From Planctomycetaceae bacterium (GTDB lineage: Bacteria; Planctomycetota; MHYJ01; SBBU01), in NCBI GenBank assembly GCA_005239585.1, contig SBBU01000282.1:1-6592 (forward strand): 6,592 bases of DNA. Direction: 5' to 3'. Under the pieces are notes generated by a model. That model searched no databases. It had not been told where the DNA came from and saw nothing but the letters and a program-made list of their open reading frames with translations. Below are positions 6,320 through 6,592 of the stretch, piece by piece (within the stretch, counting starts at the first letter, position 1; each line of letters starts with the position of its first letter). Both the position numbers and the translations under genes were made by a program.

Positions 6320-6321
6320 GC
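6308..6321 (-). repeat. Right arm of 14-bp inverted repeat around the GIY-YIG gene
   Basis: The plus strand reads GCCCCATGTCAAGC, the exact reverse complement of bases 5991-6004. It lies 23 bp upstream of the GIY-YIG ATG. A small GGGC-AAC-GCCC hairpin (6301-6311) overlaps its inner edge. Identity stops sharply on both sides, so the shared block is exactly 14 bp. Confidence 0.6.
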
Positions 6322-6343
6322 ATTCAGATAGGAACATAGTTAC

Positions 6344-6360
6344 TTGGCACGGCACAAGCA
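6344..6360 (+). promoter_or_regulatory. Sigma-54-like (-24/-12) promoter motif
   Basis: TTGGCACGGCACAAGCA matches the sigma-54 consensus YTGGCACGRNNNTTGCW at every specified position except the TT before GC, which is AA. The essential GG (-24) and GC (-12) are 10 bp apart as required. It points rightwards, with a start near 6372, into the tandem repeat and out of the window. No confident gene follows within the window, so its use is unproven. Confidence 0.4.
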
Positions 6361-6403
6361 TACCACTAACATTATTTCCAGTCAACGTCCAATACCAAAT
6401 TGA

Positions 6404-6455
6404 TGTTACCATTTTGAAATGTTAATAGTTGTTGCAATTTTGAAATGTTAATATT
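6404..6455 (+). repeat. 26-bp tandem direct repeat, two copies
   Basis: Copies at 6404-6429 and 6430-6455 agree at 23 of 26 positions and share an exact 17-mer (ATTTTGAAATGTTAATA at 6411 and 6437). Each copy contains the small inverted repeat ATTT-TG-AAAT. Direct repeats spaced about 2.5 helical turns suggest paired binding sites for a regulator, or the multiple terminal repeats of an IS21-type insertion sequence. No transposase gene is visible in the window. Confidence 0.7.
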
Positions 6456-6592
6456 GAGAAAACAAGTAGTAGAGAGCCCCGTTAGTAGTAGTATGGGGGG
6501 TGCGGGGGGAGTTCGAAAGACCAGCTGCTATCGAACAGTGTTCCATCCTCAAGGCATAGCTCGTATAACCTCAGTTTCTTACCCATTTACGG

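Larger units (their letters stand above)
6322..6592. other. Right-edge region without a confident gene
   Basis: These 271 bases hold the sigma-54-like motif, the 26-bp tandem repeat, a GTAGTAG-type triplet stretch (6466-6493), and a G-rich tract with two runs of six G (6495-6508). GTTCGA (6511-6516) and TCGAAC (6531-6536) can pair across a 14-nt loop. A 34-codon minus-strand ORF (6586-6482) and a plus-strand frame from the ATG at 6445 that stays open to the window edge are the only short reading frames noted. I recognise neither product. The region looks like the margin of something that continues to the right. Confidence 0.5.

Noticed and set aside
6493..6510. G-quadruplex in the G-rich tract
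   Set aside because: There are only two G-runs close together, so an intramolecular four-run quadruplex would need runs to be split; the evidence is too weak.
1..6592. CRISPR array, rRNA or complete tRNA genes
   Set aside because: No regularly spaced repeats beyond the two-copy 26-bp unit and no recognisable RNA gene signatures were found.

Overview
This is a bacterial window of intermediate base composition with no strong taxonomic marker. The most informative locus is a three-gene succinate dehydrogenase/fumarate reductase operon on the minus strand. Its single membrane subunit resembles the anchor of actinobacterial (mycobacterial) Sdh1-type enzymes, a type I believe is also scattered among other phyla, so I name no phylum.

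Layout, left to right. Bases 1-387 (+) hold the C-terminal part of a NodB-type polysaccharide deacetylase whose start lies outside the window. Bases 431-1726 (+) encode an exported TolB-like beta-propeller with an N-terminal OB-like domain and a His/Asp-rich linker. Convergent to it, bases 2416-1747 (-) hold a 69-residue protein overlapping by 17 nt with a 158-residue minimal nucleotidyltransferase, arranged like a toxin-antitoxin pair. Bases 5905-2465 (-) are the operon: membrane anchor, flavoprotein and iron-sulfur protein. The first two genes are coupled by a TGATG overlap. The last two are separated by 130 nt containing a palindrome. Bases 6285-5965 (-), just upstream of the operon, encode a small GIY-YIG nuclease-like protein bracketed by an exact 14-bp inverted repeat. 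Bases 6322-6592 have no confident gene but contain a sigma-54-like promoter motif, a 26-bp tandem repeat, and a G-rich tract.

The three Sdh/Frd subunits should form one membrane complex. Succinate or fumarate chemistry occurs on the FAD of the flavoprotein, electrons pass through [2Fe-2S], [4Fe-4S] and [3Fe-4S] centres in the iron-sulfur protein, and then reach quinone in the membrane subunit. That subunit carries Cys/His motifs of the kind associated with a membrane-embedded Rieske-like cluster. The other genes look functionally unrelated. Small defence- or mobility-type modules (nucleotidyltransferase pair, GIY-YIG, repeats) sit on both sides of a housekeeping operon.

The observations most worth checking are the Cys/His-rich membrane anchor, the inverted repeat around the GIY-YIG gene, the nucleotidyltransferase pair, and the tandem repeat with nearby sigma-54-like site at the right edge.
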